NCBI GenBank assembly: GCA_023091665.1
Contig: JALJCQ010000030.1
Span: 1,180,501-1,244,500 of the forward strand
Source of the DNA: Pythium myriotylum
Lineage: Eukaryota > Oomycota > Peronosporomycetes > Pythiales > Pythiaceae
Reading direction: 5' to 3'
Length of the DNA: 64,000 nucleotides
Position numbers and translations under genes: made by a program. Of the stretch, positions 1 to 10,636 are shown piece after piece (the first letter of the stretch is position 1; each line of letters starts with the position of its first letter). The notes beneath the pieces are model-generated. The model was not told where the DNA came from and did no database searches. It saw nothing but the letters and a program-made list of their open reading frames with translations.

Positions 1-780
1 ACCGCCTGATCTTCGATCCACTGCACCTCTGCACGCCTGGCTGTTGCAACACGACCATTCCTTCCCACTCCGTCCCCTTTACGTCTTCTCTCCCCTCTGT
101 CTTTGCTCAGACCCCAGACACTACTCTCACACACTCCGGAACACAAACAACATCGATAGCCCAGACACAACGCCCCCTACGCAGTCTCGCACACTTCGTG
201 ACTGTCGAAGCCACCTGCATGCTTCGCACTCGACCTACTTGCCCATACGTCTCGACATCGCGCACCGGCAACTGCTGTCCGCTCCTCGACATCTTGACAA
301 CATCGGAGCAAAGTAGCTATGACACACAGTGCGACTGGCGGCACCTCGGGTCAGCCGTCCGGCCGGCCCCCTGCAGTCTTGGCTGTGTCGCGTGGTGAGC
401 AACGTGTCGTGTTGTGGGCCGCGCGCCGTGGTGTGCTGTGCTCTGTTCTGTTGTACTGTGGGCCTGGTTTGATGGCGAACAGTTCGTGGGGGCTCCTGGT
501 TTCTGGTGTGGCCGCAGAACCGAACGAAAGATCAGTAACTCGATGTGAGGCTTGTGGGAGAGCACGAGCACAAAGCACCACGCCATAATGGAAGAACGAA
601 CGTGGCGATGCCGTGAAGAGGAGTAGCCGTGAGCAGTAGGAGTGTGATTTGGTTAACCGACGAAATGGTGCGCCTCAGTCTCGGCCACTCTCGACAGGTA
701 GAATGGTGTGAGTTGTTGTGTAGTGCGGCGATGAAGACGGTCGTGTCGATGATGTTCGTTGTGTTTGTCGAGGTGATGCG

Positions 781-905
781 TGTGTTTTTGAGTTCTGAAT
801 GGGTCTGTGTGTGTGTTGTAGCGTGTTTTTTGTTGTTTGTTGTTGTGTTTGGTGGTTGTTTGTTGTTGTGTTTGTGGTATGTGTGGTGTATGTCGGTATG
901 TGTTT
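781..905 (+). other. GT-rich tract upstream of each tRNA gene
   Basis: About 125 nt almost free of C and poor in A on the + strand, ending about 30 nt before the tRNA. It recurs at about 1945-2069, 3109-3233 and 4282-4406. Downstream of each tRNA the composition flips to a C/A-rich tract (for example 1022-1150). Function unknown. Confidence 0.7.
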
Positions 906-933
906 AGACGGGGTCGGGGTAGGCGAGCGTGCT

Positions 934-1005
934 TCTCCTATAGCTCAGTTGGTAGAGCGTGTGGCTGTTAACCGCAAGGTCGCCGGTTCGAACCCGGCTG
1001 GGAGA
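934..1005 (+). tRNA. tRNA-Asn (anticodon GTT), copy 1
   Basis: 72 nt that fold into a full cloverleaf. The acceptor stem TCTCCTA pairs with TGGGAGA, the D stem is GCTC/GAGC, and the anticodon stem TGTGG pairs with CCGCA around loop CTGTTAA (anticodon GTT). The T arm is GCCGG-TTCGAAC-CCGGC. Internal A box (TAGCTCAGTTGG) and B box (GGTTCGAACCC) are intact and there is no intron. CCA is not encoded, as expected for a nuclear gene. Confidence 0.97.
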
Positions 1006-1016
1006 GAAGCCTCATC

Positions 1017-1021
1017 TTTTT
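1017..1021 (+). terminator. Pol III T5 terminator, tRNA copy 1
   Basis: Five T residues 11 nt behind the tRNA 3' end, the standard RNA polymerase III stop. Confidence 0.85.
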
Positions 1022-2097
1022 GCTCCAACGCACAACCCACAACACACCAAGAAACCACCTCCCTACGACTCCTCCTACCAACCCACACGCAACAGCACTC
1101 ACCCCAACTCCATACCTCCCACACCTCCCACACCTCCCACACCTCCCACTCACCACCTCGCCAGACCGCCTGATCTTCGATCCACTGCACCTCTGCACGC
1201 CTGGCTGTTGCAACACGACCATTCCTTCCCACTCCGTCCCCTTTACGTCTTCTCTCCCCTCTGTCTTTGCTCAGACCCCAGACACTACTCTCACACACTC
1301 CGGAACACAAACAACATCGATAGCCCAGACACAACGCCCCCTACGCAGTCTCGCACACTTCGTGACTGTCGAAGCCACCTGCATGCTTCGCACTCGACCT
1401 ACTTGCCCATACGTCTCGACATCGCGCACCGGCAACTGCTGTCCGCTCCTCGACATCTTGACAACATCGGAGCAAAGTAGCTATGACACACAGTGCGACT
1501 GGCGGCACCTCGGGTCAGCCGTCCGGCCGGCCCCCTGCAGTCTTGGCTGTGTCGCGTGGTGAGCAACGTGTCGTGTTGTGGGCCGCGCGCCGTGGTGTGC
1601 TGTGCTCTGTTCTGTTGTACTGTGGGCCTGGTTTGATGGCGAACAGTTCGTGGGGGCTCCTGGTTTCTGGTGTGGCCGCAGAACCGAACGAAAGATCAGT
1701 AACTCGATGTGAGGCTTGTGGGAGAGCACGAGCACAAAGCACCACGCCATAATGGAAGAACGAACGTGGCGATGCCGTGAAGAGGAGTAGCCGTGAGCAG
1801 TAGGAGTGTGATTTGGTTAACCGACGAAATGGTGCGCCTCAGTCTCGGCCACTCTCGACAGGTAGAATGGTGTGAGTTGTTGTGTAGTGCGGCGATGAAG
1901 ACGGTCGTGTCGATGATGTTCGTTGTGTTTGTCGAGGTGATGCGTGTGTTTTTGAGTTCTGAATGGGTCTGTGTGTGTGTTGTAGCGTGTTTTTTGTTGT
2001 TTGTTGTTGTGTTTGGTGGTTGTTTGTTGTTGTGTTTGTGGTATGTGTGGTGTATGTCGGTATGTGTTTAGACGGGGTCGGGGTAGGCGAGCGTGCT

Positions 2098-2169
2098 TCT
2101 CCTATAGCTCAGTTGGTAGAGCGTGTGGCTGTTAACCGCAAGGTCGCCGGTTCGAACCCGGCTGGGAGA
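2098..2169 (+). tRNA. tRNA-Asn (anticodon GTT), copy 2
   Basis: Same 72-nt sequence as the copy at 934-1005, exactly one 1164-bp repeat unit downstream. All stems, the GTT anticodon and the A and B boxes are preserved. Confidence 0.97.
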
Positions 2170-2180
2170 GAAGCCTCATC

Positions 2181-2185
2181 TTTTT
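2181..2185 (+). terminator. Pol III T5 terminator, tRNA copy 2
   Basis: Same T5 run as in copy 1, 11 nt behind the tRNA. Confidence 0.85.
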
Positions 2186-3261
2186 GCTCCAACGCACAAC
2201 CCACAACACACCAAGAAACCACCTCCCTACGACTCCTCCTACCAACCCACACGCAACAGCACTCACCCCAACTCCATACCTCCCACACCTCCCACACCTC
2301 CCACACCTCCCACTCACCACCTCGCCAGACCGCCTGATCTTCGATCCACTGCACCTCTGCACGCCTGGCTGTTGCAACACGACCATTCCTTCCCACTCCG
2401 TCCCCTTTACGTCTTCTCTCCCCTCTGTCTTTGCTCAGACCCCAGACACTACTCTCACACACTCCGGAACACAAACAACATCGATAGCCCAGACACAACG
2501 CCCCCTACGCAGTCTCGCACACTTCGTGACTGTCGAAGCCACCTGCATGCTTCGCACTCGACCTACTTGCCCATACGTCTCGACATCGCGCACCGGCAAC
2601 TGCTGTCCGCTCCTCGACATCTTGACAACATCGGAGCAAAGTAGCTATGACACACAGTGCGACTGGCGGCACCTCGGGTCAGCCGTCCGGCCGGCCCCCT
2701 GCAGTCTTGGCTGTGTCGCGTGGTGAGCAACGTGTCGTGTTGTGGGCCGCGCGCCGTGGTGTGCTGTGCTCTGTTCTGTTGTACTGTGGGCCTGGTTTGA
2801 TGGCGAACAGTTCGTGGGGGCTCCTGGTTTCTGGTGTGGCCGCAGAACCGAACGAAAGATCAGTAACTCGATGTGAGGCTTGTGGGAGAGCACGAGCACA
2901 AAGCACCACGCCATAATGGAAGAACGAACGTGGCGATGCCGTGAAGAGGAGTAGCCGTGAGCAGTAGGAGTGTGATTTGGTTAACCGACGAAATGGTGCG
3001 CCTCAGTCTCGGCCACTCTCGACAGGTAGAATGGTGTGAGTTGTTGTGTAGTGCGGCGATGAAGACGGTCGTGTCGATGATGTTCGTTGTGTTTGTCGAG
3101 GTGATGCGTGTGTTTTTGAGTTCTGAATGGGTCTGTGTGTGTGTTGTAGCGTGTTTTTTGTTGTTTGTTGTTGTGTTTGGTGGTTGTTTGTTGTTGTGTT
3201 TGTGGTATGTGTGGTGTATGTCGGTATGTGTTTAGACGGGGTCGGGGTAGGCGAGCGTGCT

Positions 3262-3333
3262 TCTCCTATAGCTCAGTTGGTAGAGCGTGTGGCTGTTAAC
3301 CGCAAGGTCGCCGGTTCGAACCCGGCTGGGAGA
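3262..3333 (+). tRNA. tRNA-Asn (anticodon GTT), copy 3
   Basis: Same 72-nt sequence as the other copies, 1164 bp downstream of copy 2, with an intact cloverleaf and internal promoter boxes. Confidence 0.97.
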
Positions 3334-3344
3334 GAAGCCTCATC

Positions 3345-3349
3345 TTTTT
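3345..3349 (+). terminator. Pol III T5 terminator, tRNA copy 3
   Basis: Same T5 run as in copy 1, 11 nt behind the tRNA. Confidence 0.85.
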
Positions 3350-3441
3350 GCTCCAACGCACAACCCACAACACACCAAGAAACCACCTCCCTACGACTCC
3401 TCCTACCAACCCACACGCAACAGCACTCACCCCAACTCCAT

Positions 3442-3486
3442 ACCTCCCACACCTCCCACACCTCCCACACCTCCCACACCTCCCAC
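3442..3486 (+). repeat. 9-bp minisatellite (ACCTCCCAC) inside the tRNA unit
   Basis: Five copies of ACCTCCCAC here; four copies at 1114-1149 and 2278-2313. This copy-number change explains the 9-bp length difference between units. Confidence 0.9.
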
Positions 3487-4434
3487 TCACCACCTCGCCA
3501 GACCGCCTGATCTTCGATCCACTGCACCTCTGCACGCCTGGCTGTTGCAACACGACCATTCCTTCCCACTCCGTCCCCTTTACGTCTTCTCTCCCCTCTG
3601 TCTTTGCTCAGACCCCAGACACTACTCTCACACACTCCGGAACACAAACAACATCGATAGCCCAGACACAACGCCCCCTACGCAGTCTCGCACACTTCGT
3701 GACTGTCGAAGCCACCTGCATGCTTCGCACTCGACCTACTTGCCCATACGTCTCGACATCGCGCACCGGCAACTGCTGTCCGCTCCTCGACATCTTGACA
3801 ACATCGGAGCAAAGTAGCTATGACACACAGTGCGACTGGCGGCACCTCGGGTCAGCCGTCCGGCCGGCCCCCTGCAGTCTTGGCTGTGTCGCGTGGTGAG
3901 CAACGTGTCGTGTTGTGGGCCGCGCGCCGTGGTGTGCTGTGCTCTGTTCTGTTGTACTGTGGGCCTGGTTTGATGGCGAACAGTTCGTGGGGGCTCCTGG
4001 TTTCTGGTGTGGCCGCAGAACCGAACGAAAGATCAGTAACTCGATGTGAGGCTTGTGGGAGAGCACGAGCACAAAGCACCACGCCATAATGGAAGAACGA
4101 ACGTGGCGATGCCGTGAAGAGGAGTAGCCGTGAGCAGTAGGAGTGTGATTTGGTTAACCGACGAAATGGTGCGCCTCAGTCTCGGCCACTCTCGACAGGT
4201 AGAATGGTGTGAGTTGTTGTGTAGTGCGGCGATGAAGACGGTCGTGTCGATGATGTTCGTTGTGTTTGTCGAGGTGATGCGTGTGTTTTTGAGTTCTGAA
4301 TGGGTCTGTGTGTGTGTTGTAGCGTGTTTTTTGTTGTTTGTTGTTGTGTTTGGTGGTTGTTTGTTGTTGTGTTTGTGGTATGTGTGGTGTATGTCGGTAT
4401 GTGTTTAGACGGGGTCGGGGTAGGCGAGCGTGCT

Positions 4435-4506
4435 TCTCCTATAGCTCAGTTGGTAGAGCGTGTGGCTGTTAACCGCAAGGTCGCCGGTTCGAACCCGGCT
4501 GGGAGA
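4435..4506 (+). tRNA. tRNA-Asn (anticodon GTT), copy 4
   Basis: Same 72-nt sequence, 1173 bp downstream of copy 3. It is the last copy: the repeat unit breaks off 20 bp behind it, after its T-run terminator. Confidence 0.97.
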
Positions 4507-4517
4507 GAAGCCTCATC

Positions 4518-4522
4518 TTTTT
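4518..4522 (+). terminator. Pol III T5 terminator, tRNA copy 4
   Basis: Same T5 run; only GCTC of the repeat unit remains after it before unrelated sequence starts at 4527. Confidence 0.85.
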
Positions 4523-4527
4523 GCTCT

Positions 4528-5510
4528 CTATCTCCACTCTATTCTGAAGGACCAATGGCCTATGCGCAGAACTCTTGACAGCGTTACACTGTAGCTGCCT
4601 CTCTCGTAGAGTTCTCCCTCTAATATACTACGCACCATTAACGGTATGTGCCACAAATACCAGGTTATGATTCCGTATTCCAAATTATACTGTCCGCCCC
4701 GACTCTCTACAATTTGATAACCCGCCTTTTTCAGCCAGTATTCACTTAGCAGATTTGACGTAGCACCTGGAACAAATGCTATATTATCAATTTGTACGGG
4801 CTGGATACGTTTCGGACCCAGAAAGTGCAATTTGATGGAACCAACATGTGTATTAGGCAGTTGACTACCTTCTCCAAACGTAAACATGAATCTACTGTCC
4901 TCTTTCTTGCTCTGAAAGACTGATGCATCTGCTGTCAGTCCGTACCCACAGCCTGAGTCAAGAACCCAATCACGTTTAGTCAGCGTGTGGAGAGGAGCGA
5001 GTAGATAGGGGTAGTTTGCTCTTACCGTATCTTCCACTTTCTTGCAGAGGCTGCTCATCTGCTCGGCTGCTTCAGCCACGACAGTCTCAGCCGCCTCAGC
5101 ACTGGCCGGCTCTTCCACCGACTGGACAGAGTCTGAGCCCGTCTCTGCTGACTCTATCGCAGCCTTAGCCACGGCAGCCTTGATCTGCTCTGGCTCTTCC
5201 ATGGCAACGTCATTATTGACAGTCAATTCTTCCATGACTGTATCCCCATCCGCTCCCACAACCCCAACCTCAGTAGCGAGAGGAGGTGATGAGTTGGGAG
5301 GAGCTGGACTTTCCACTTCAGAGCAATCCGACTCTGAGTCCAGTTGGATAGGGCGCACAACCTTGCGCTTCTGCTGATTGGGGCGTTTTCCCTTGGCTGC
5401 CATAACCGCAGGCGCTGAGATACCACCCCCTTGAGCAGCTTCACGGTGGAACTCATCGAAGTCACTGTGTTGAGAGCGATTGTCATCGGACTCATCGTTA
5501 TCCGAGACAG
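4528..5510 (-). pseudogene. copia aspartic protease region, truncated
   Basis: An open minus-strand frame with a long acidic, Ala/Glu-rich linker (about 5040-5510) leads to WVLDSGCG, the copia protease active site (DSG), and then to the VPG...NLLSEYWLKKAGY signature that closes this domain in the family. The frame ends at 4528 against the tRNA array, so the following GAG-pre-integrase and integrase domains are lost. It follows gag on the same strand in a different frame. Confidence 0.75.
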
Positions 5511-5639
5511 TCGGACTCATCAGTGCATTTTCCCACTGGACTGTCCACGTAAGGAGGTCGTCCAGGATGCTCTGGTCGTGGCCGCCCAGCTGGCTTTTTA
5601 GCCGGCCTTTTGACCTTGACCGTATCAACCACAACTTCC

Positions 5640-6652
5640 TTACGAGCAGACGGAACTGGACCCTTGTTCGGTATCTTGTGCTCTGAAGTGAGTTTTGGTT
5701 GGCTGAAAATGTTGCGGCGGTAGATACCGCGACCAACATCTTCTTTGCCTCTTCGGGCAACCAGCCTTGCGGTGGTTCTCTCTGAGTACATTGTACTTTC
5801 CCGCACAGTAAAAGCACTCATCACTGTCGGGTCCAGCAGCGGCTTTCCGCTTCTGGCCGGTCAAAACGTGGCTCTTGACAGCGTTTGCCACCTTTTTGAT
5901 CTTCTTGCTGGCCTGAACAGGGTTTGCCGCAACCCTATCCATTGCCAGGATTTGCGCTTTGGATTTGTTCCCAAAAACATTGCGCAGCCTTTCCACAGCC
6001 GTGAACTCTTCGGCGGTAGATACCACAGTGGATCCCCAGTACTCACTCGGGAGCAAAGACAGGACCCTGAGCAGCATCGTCTGAGATGGGATCAGATGCA
6101 GCCGCTCTGTGGGTTAACGACTTAGGGTTTGGGCCCCAAGACGGTTGATCCGGTTCCTCACGGAGTTCAGCGCCGAGACCAGCTGTTGGACAGACGCAAA
6201 GTCTGAAGCCAACACGGCCTCAAACTCTTGGAGCAAATCCACCATGCTGCGTGCCCCGCTCTGGCCGTAATAGCTCTCGAGCTGTGTCCATAGAACGGGC
6301 AATTTCTCCACGTTCACAGACACTGACAGTTGGTTTCGGCCAGCGTTTGGTTCAGCATGTCCCGAAGGTACCACTCTTGCTCCTTCGTCATCAACTTGAG
6401 CAGCTCTACCTTGTTCTTTTCTTCCTCATTGGCATTCTCACCCACTTTCGGAAATTCGGGGTCCTTGACTAGCAATTCCCCGTAAGAAAAGGCAGGCTTC
6501 TGGTCTTTGTTCTTCATGGCCTTTACACGGGCCGCTGTGCTGACCCTTTCAAGGTGAGAAAGGACGGACTCCTTCCATGATGCGAACTGACGCTTCTCGC
6601 CACTGAAGGCAAGGCCGACGAACTCTGCCATCTTGCTTGACTCTTTGGCCAT
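5640..6652 (-). pseudogene. copia gag, broken
   Basis: The frame opens at an ATG at 6652 (start MAKESSKMAEFV) and runs to about 6350, where it shifts. The next frame covers 6374-5640 with one TAA at 6114-6116. It carries a Cys/His knuckle of the form C-x2-C-x10-H-x4-C near 5800-5830, wider than the usual retroviral C-x2-C-x4-H-x4-C. Gag would package the element RNA. The frameshift and stop make it non-functional. It lies directly behind the LTR, as expected for copia. Confidence 0.7.
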
Positions 6653-6660
6653 ACTTGAAA

Positions 6661-6918
6661 TGTTGGAATGAACACAGGAAGGCTCTATTGAATAAAAGTT
6701 CCCTTTATTATTCGTTCCCTTATTCCTAGTTGCTAGCTCTAGACGTGCTCAGTCTGAAGCAAAAAGGAAAGTGAGCTCCTCTTTCCTCGCTTCTTGTTCA
6801 TCATCGCACTGGTTGTTGGCCTCGGTCAGGCCGGAGAGGTTCCCACCCACCCGTCCAGTCTGACCGAGGCCTTTACCGAATTGCACTTGTATAAAACTAT
6901 TAAACATAGAGTCTAACA
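6661..6918 (-). repeat. Probable 5' LTR of the copia element
   Basis: Read on the minus strand it starts TGTTAG and ends CATTCCAACA, eight bases before the gag ATG at 6652. It holds an AATAAA polyadenylation signal near its end and a perfect 12-bp inverted repeat (6818-6829 with 6860-6871, GGCCTCGGTCAG). The partner LTR is absent, so the limits rest on the TG...CA ends only. Confidence 0.55.
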
Positions 6919-6947
6919 AAGGATGTGATACTGCATTCTCTGTTCGT

Positions 6948-7854
6948 GTGGGAACGATATTTTACCACTCGAAGTTGAAGCTGTCTACTTGGGTGAAGCT
7001 ATTATTCTATTTCGCTACTGGGACAGCCGCGACGGTCGTATGCCAGTACACTAAAGGTAGTTGGGGCGCTGTTACCTCGTGGTTCGAAATTTGCCGAGGC
7101 TATTGGTCGAAAGAAATGCTGCGATGTTACATGAGGGTGCGTGTTAAGTCGCCTACGTTGCTACACATGCTAATTAATTCATTGTTTCACAGGTTGGCGG
7201 GCCTGGCCACGTGGTTGAAGTCGGCGAAATGTCTTTGGCCAAGAAGAGCAAGTATAACCGGGGGGAAACGTTACGATGACTTTTGGGTTTTGGTGTTTTG
7301 ACAGAACCGCCAAAAAATGGTTTGCTTCGGTGACGTTCACTAACCGTCCCAAGCCAGTCCTTTCAGACCAAACAAAGGAACTGATTCTCCCTGGGTAGGT
7401 TGTGATGGCTTTTTGTCGGACTATGGGTTTCTAATACTTCTTTGGGATTTAAGAACGCATATCATTGGCGACAAGTTTGGATCTTACGTATCCGCCAACG
7501 AGCGCTATACACTAGCGAAAAATCCTATGCTTGAAGAAATGAACTATACTCACACGTGGGTTCATCATTCGAAGCACTTCGTCGACCCGAAAACTGGCGC
7601 CCATACAAATGGGATTGAAGGATGTTGGGAGGCCAAATTGAAGTCGAAAATCAAGGCACGATCTCATTTCGCATCTCGATAACATCGACTAGATAATTCT
7701 GCACGTGCACGCTATGCGAGGCACACTCACGATGGACCAAGTATATGCCGTTTTAGATGAGTGCCTATGGCGTTCTTGGTACTTCAAGCCAGACGCTGCT
7801 ACAGAGCGCAAGTTCAAGGGACTTGTGCTTGCTATCCGAAAGCACCCAATCTAG
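6948..7854 (+). mobile_element. Merlin / IS1595-type DNA transposon remnant
   Basis: Three pieces of one transposase lie in different frames. 6948-7301 resembles the N-terminal part (GTIFYHSKLKLSTWVKLLF). 7413-7682 holds the ISXO2/IS1595 signature HTWVHHSKHFVDPKTGAHTN followed by IEGCWEAKLK. 7714-7854 (46 aa) is the C-terminal tail ending at TAG. In this family the conserved Asp, His/Asn and Glu of the DDE core lie in these blocks. Frame changes and stops make it inactive. Terminal inverted repeats were not found. Confidence 0.75.
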
Positions 7855-8451
7855 GAGGGGACGGTAGTAGTATTCACTTTAAGTACGAATAATACTTCAA
7901 AGTACGTAAGTTACTTAACTAAAGTACGAATCGAATTTTCGTCCGGACAGATAAGCCGACAGCCAATTCCGGTGCTTGACTTCGGTCGCGCTGGTCTACT
8001 CTGGCTTGTGTTCGAGATGAACATTGAACTGCTATAAGTGAAAACCCTCCACAGCCAAGAAGAAGAAGAAGAGTCAGCACGAAATACTTTATGCCAAAAG
8101 AAGATTGCAAGCAACCCCATGCTGTTTTGCATGAAGGCACCGAGCGAAGGGGTAGACTAGAGAATTGACAACACAACCTGAAGCAAAGCACGCTGCACGT
8201 CTTCGTACACCCGTCGAAGACACGCACGCACACAAGCACCCGCAGTTGTATACACCACGCAGTGCTGCGACTGTTGGCATCGAAGACCGCCCATTGAACA
8301 GTCGCCCATTGCGTTCAGTCCACCACAGCAAGGACGACTAGCCACAAGCCTTGGATTTGTTCTGTGTGGTCCTTCCACACGGGAGCAACCCAAGTTCTTG
8401 GTGTCATGCTGATTCCCCTCCTCAAAGCATTTCCTCAACCCTGCATCTCCG
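7855..8451. other. No recognisable gene
   Basis: I see only short, low-quality ORFs, including a 202-codon minus-strand frame at 8157-8765 with no family resemblance. AAGTACGAA occurs twice near 7883 and 7921, possibly a remnant of the end of the Merlin element. Confidence 0.4.
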
Positions 8452-8846
8452 GTGGTCGCTCGCGTCGAACAGGCAACGAAGCTGGTTGGAGTTGGGCTCG
8501 AGCAGCTTCTGGGCTGGTCAATCCACATAGGAAAAGCAGCAACCACCCCAAGCACAACCCGACACCAAGGACCTCCAAAAATGATTGAGCACCAAGCCGC
8601 TGTCCTTGGCCAGTTAATCAACTTCACGAGAGCACAAGCTGTGCGACGGTAGGACATCGAGACGAAGATAGGTATAGAGAACAACGAATCAGAACTTGGA
8701 ATCACACTGAGGCGATCGAGAGATAAATCGAAAGCGATGAACACACCGAAGCGTCGCAAGCGCAAGAGTACAAACCTGTGGCAGACGTGGTATGAGTGGC
8801 TCGCTTGTCAGGGTATGCGACGGAGACGGGTCGATAGTGGAAGCCA
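8452..8846 (+). pseudogene. Unidentified ORF fragment with one stop
   Basis: One frame runs from 8452 to the poly-G tract, broken only by a TAG at 8650-8652. The part behind the stop has a basic stretch (NTPKRRKRKSTNLW) followed by WQTWYEWLA. That pattern reminds me of tails of oomycete transposon-encoded proteins, but I cannot assign a family. The frame is cut by the G35 homopolymer. Confidence 0.35.

Positions 8847-8881
<35 letters not shown>
8847..8881 (+). repeat. Poly-G tract, 35 bp
   Basis: Uninterrupted run of 35 G on the + strand. It abuts an ORF fragment on its left. Confidence 0.95.
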
Positions 8882-9147
8882 CTAATACGTGACCCGACTC
8901 CGCACGCTCACAAGCCAGATCGCTCGAAACTCTCGCCCATCTCCCCAGTCACACGAGATGACGCCTACTCGACTGTACACCAAGGCTGACATCCAGGAGG
9001 AACGTTAAAGCTACCAACAATTTCGGCATTTTCTTTGCAGGTGCCTCTTGGTCGTTTTCGAGCAGGTTGCCGGCTTCATCTTCATCTGAATAAAACAAAC
9101 AAAAAACTAACGGATTTAAAAAAAATCACCTCACATTTCCTTTTACC

Positions 9148-9713
9148 ATGCTGCCACTGCCACTTTTGAACTTGCCACCGAACGCCAACACGATGCCAAT
9201 CGAGCGCACGACCCAGAATGATATCTGCTCCCTCAAGGAGCTCGAAACCCACGCGGTTCAAGCGATTCGTAAGATCAGCACCAAAACCCGAAACTTCTAT
9301 CTGAAAGATGACGCTGTACGCCACCTGAGCACATCATAATCCTAACCGTGGCCTCCAAGCAGCACTTACCTGAGGCGATCCGCGCTGTGATGACCGCGAC
9401 CATCTACAAGATCGAGACCGTGAAGACCACGATGTGCATCCGCAAAGCGCACGTATAGGACTGGTTGGTCGATGACGACGAGGTCGAGTGGGTTGGCGAC
9501 CAGCCGTTGACTGAGAGACCGCTATACGGTGTTCGCCTCATTCTCAACAGCTAATGCGTCGACGGTGTAACGTACTATCTGACCGACTGGGAACCCACGT
9601 GGGAAACCCGCTGGGATATTGGCAGCATCCTGATTGCGACGTTCGAGAAGAAACGCCGTCCGCTGATCTGCCGAAAGTATATCGACGACGAAGCTGTTGA
9701 GGCAGGCAATTAG
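9148..9713 (+). pseudogene. Degenerate chromodomain protein, probably from a chromovirus
   Basis: The first frame (9148-9339, start MLPLPLLNLPPNANTMPIER) passes with a shift into a second frame (9342-9713), which has TAG at about 9457 and TAA at about 9552. The second frame carries a chromodomain core: YGVRLILNS, then VTYYLTDWEPTWE, matching the pattern of a beta-hairpin followed by an aromatic cage and WEP. In oomycetes such stand-alone chromodomains are usually the C-terminal end of a Ty3/gypsy integrase. No integrase is visible upstream. Confidence 0.6.
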
Positions 9714-10288
9714 TCAATACAAACAGGTGGTGGCTCGCTCAATTGAATCCATTCATTTTTTAAAAATCGCTATTTGGTCGAATGCACACCAAGGCACTTT
9801 CTCACGCGATTCAATCGCAAATTAGTATCCATCAATGCGTACGAGCGACAGTCATTCACACATACTTCTTGTTGTAGCTTGCATATCGCTGGAACGCCGT
9901 CAGGAAAAGATACAAGAAGCCTGGTGGAATCGAAGCGCCGCGCGCGCGAACGTGCAGGTGTCACATCTCTTGGCTCGAACGATCTCTTGGCTCGAACGGT
10001 GGATGACTTGTGCGCCGGAAGAAAAAAAAAAAAACTAGAATGAAAGACGCGCAGTGACTGTCACGACTCGATTATTTTGTGCCAAACGCCCTTCCTTCAT
10101 TGGTCAACGCAAATTTTGAGCAGCCAATCATATCATTTATTAAACTTGTCATCTTTATCCTGTGTTCTCATTGGCTGATGCAATGGCTGAAAGCAAGATT
10201 TGACCATGTTTATTTTTTGGCCACCCCTCCAGACTGGAAAAGGCCCGAACGTTCTCGAACGTCAGGTTGTTACCACAAACAGCCTCTT

Positions 10289-10306
10289 CCCCCCCCCCCC
10301 CCCCCC
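10289..10306 (+). repeat. Poly-C tract, 18 bp
   Basis: Uninterrupted run of 18 C on the + strand. Confidence 0.9.
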
Positions 10307-10596
10307 TCCGTTTCTATCAATCATACTCAAACTGCGGTCCTACCCACCCAGTATAACCCGACGTATCTTAGTTCTTCGGTCTTTCATAAATTATGCCCGG
10401 CAGTGCAGGCCTGAGCGTAGTGGATTTGGGTCTCTGGTGTGTATTGGTGTGTAGAGTGCTTGATTGTGTGAGTCCGGGGGAAAACGCCCAAAACTTTGTC
10501 TCAAGGCACTTGGTCAACTTCAAGGCCCCAAAGCCACAACATTTTACCGTGTCCTTATTAGCGTGTGCGTTGATTGCTCTGGCATTTCATATTAGG

Positions 10597-10600
<4 letters not shown>

Positions 10601-10632
<32 letters not shown>
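10601..10632 (+). repeat. (AG)16 microsatellite
   Basis: Sixteen perfect AG dinucleotides. Confidence 0.95.

Positions 10633-10636
<4 letters not shown>

Larger units (their letters stand above)
1..4526 (+). repeat. Tandem array of 1164/1173-bp tRNA-Asn units
   Basis: Four head-to-tail units begin at 1, 1165, 2329 and 3502. The first two are 1164 bp and the third is 1173 bp. The fourth stops at 4526, about 1025 bp in, just after the tRNA terminator. Units look identical by eye apart from one extra 9-bp minisatellite copy in unit 3. The array continues beyond the left edge. Each unit holds one tRNA-Asn gene, a GT-rich tract before it and a CA-rich tract after it. Short ORFs inside the unit repeat in every copy and overlap on both strands; I see no protein family in them. 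Confidence 0.97.
4527..6918 (-). mobile_element. Truncated Ty1/copia-like retrotransposon
   Basis: A 5' part of a copia-type element on the minus strand: 5' LTR (6661-6918), gag (from 6652 downward) and the aspartic-protease region. It is cut at 4527 by the tRNA array, so integrase, RT, RNase H and the 3' LTR are missing. Several frame changes and a stop show it is dead. The match to copia rests on the Cys-rich knuckle, the order gag-protease, and the DSG protease motif followed by the VPG...NLLS signature. Confidence 0.8.

Noticed and set aside
44..4408. Many ORFs of 60-180 codons on both strands inside the tandem units
   Set aside because: They repeat with the unit, overlap each other and the tRNA genes, and show no protein family; they follow from the skewed composition.
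6818..6871. 12-bp inverted repeat as transposon terminal repeats
   Set aside because: Only 30 bp apart and located inside the presumed copia LTR; more likely a hairpin in the LTR.
8157..8765. 202-codon minus-strand ORF
   Set aside because: No domain and poor composition; the + strand frame at 8452-8846 looks more coding-like.
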